64,000 bases of DNA from assembly GCF_023278565.1 (NCBI RefSeq), contig NC_064678.1:4278001-4342000 (forward strand). Reading direction: 5' to 3'. Both the position numbers and the translations under genes were made by a program. This document shows positions 63,285 through 64,000 of this stretch, one piece after another. Numbering within the stretch: position 1 is the first letter of the stretch; each line of letters opens with the position of its first letter. The DNA is from Colletotrichum lupini (lineage: Eukaryota > Ascomycota > Sordariomycetes > Glomerellales > Glomerellaceae). Under the pieces are notes generated by a model. It worked only from the letters and a program-made list of their open reading frames with translations. It searched no databases and was not told where the DNA came from.

Positions 63285-64000
63285 AGTCCGAGACAGGCTT
63301 TCATCGACCAGAGGTCGGCAGAAATTGGTTAGGAACCGACTAGATCTGATGACTTTAGCTGGGAACTATTCGCATGGCGTTAGGCACATGTTGTATTGAC
63401 TAGAGGAAAGCATGTGCACAGTATCAAGTCAACAGGCACTGGCCCGAACTGAGGTTATAACCTCATAGTGCTGATGGGTTTATTTGATGGATAAAGAGAG
63501 GAGGATAACCAACTCAAGATTGAACCAAGGTCACCTAAACTTGATACCCAACCACCTTTGTTATGTTCAGTGCGTGGCGAAGAGGTCTTGACTCGACCCG
63601 AGTCCAAGTCCACCAAGTATGAGCCGTTCCTCGACCGAATAAGCCTCAGGCCGGCGCAGATAGGGGCGTTGGCCTCTGGATTGATGTTTTCGGACGAAGA
63701 GAAATCCGGACGACCAAGCGAAGGGGGTAAGGTTGATGCAGTTCAATTACCGGTCCGTAGTGGGTCGGTCGGAGCCGGGAGAGGACAGTAGATTGCCGGA
63801 CTAGCAAGACATGGGTAGCTGGGCGACCGAGTGGGCGAAGTATCGCGGGACGCAAATCGCAGGGTGAAAGACGACAAAATGGAAGAAGCGCGAAGGTTTG
63901 TTCAGGCGATATGGGCACGGGCAGGACTTGTAGTCATTCAGGCGAGAGTAAAGGCAGTCAGTTGGCGGCCAGGAATGAGGAAGAGGATGAAGGGCGTGAC
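63285..64000. other. Upstream region of the distal C2H2 gene
   Basis: Contains the presumed promoter. No other gene can be supported up to the window edge. Confidence 0.5.

Noticed and set aside
1..64000. tRNA, 5S rRNA and CRISPR-like features
   Set aside because: I looked for B-box-like GTTCGA sites and 5S-like sequence by eye and found none convincing; repeats present are simple tandem repeats without spacers.

Overview
The window is nuclear DNA of a filamentous ascomycete. The evidence is short (52-190 bp) GT-AG introns with CTAAC/CTGAC-like branch sites, fungus-specific proteins (StuA, fungal Med1, SAGA Ada1), CT-rich leaders, and a transposon relic made AT-rich in the manner of repeat-induced point mutation (RIP). 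The StuA and Med1 sequences look like Sordariomycetes. I cannot name a genus from sequence alone.

Layout: 1-12.6 kb has no gene I recognise; it holds simple repeats, a weak hypothetical frame and the long leader of stuA. stuA (about 12.6-14.9 kb, +) is followed by MED1 (16.4-18.5 kb, +). A gene-poor stretch with a RIP-degraded Fot1/pogo-like transposon (22.96-24.85 kb) follows. A dense housekeeping block comes next: Wee1-type kinase (27.1-30.8 kb, +), gamma-tubulin complex protein GCP3 (32.6-35.4 kb, -), SAGA subunit Ada1 (36.1-37.6 kb, +), a peroxisomal 4-coumarate:CoA-ligase-like enzyme (38.3-40.0 kb, -), the 24-kDa subunit of complex I (42.5-43.6 kb, +) and a Kelch-repeat protein (44.0-45.8 kb, -). 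The last part is sparse and carries two related C2H2 zinc-finger genes on the minus strand (50.7-52.6 kb and 60.6-63.3 kb), about 8 kb apart with no gene between them.

The genes do not form a pathway cluster. They are ordinary single transcription units with alternating orientation: convergent pairs Wee1/GCP3, Ada1/CoA ligase and complex I/Kelch; divergent pairs GCP3/Ada1 and CoA ligase/complex I. Four concern transcription (StuA, Med1, Ada1, C2H2) and two the cell-division cycle (Wee1, GCP3).

Three items need splicing to be seen: the last exon of the CoA ligase, which supplies a C-terminal AKL peroxisome signal; the last exon of the distal C2H2 protein, which supplies a second Cys/His module; and the first exon of GCP3. 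In non-coding DNA the notable signals are the transposon relic, an 18-bp perfect hairpin at 58.6 kb, a 9-base word (TACGGAGTA or its complement) found 11 times, and two four-codon upstream ORFs before stuA. I saw no convincing CRISPR, rRNA or tRNA gene.
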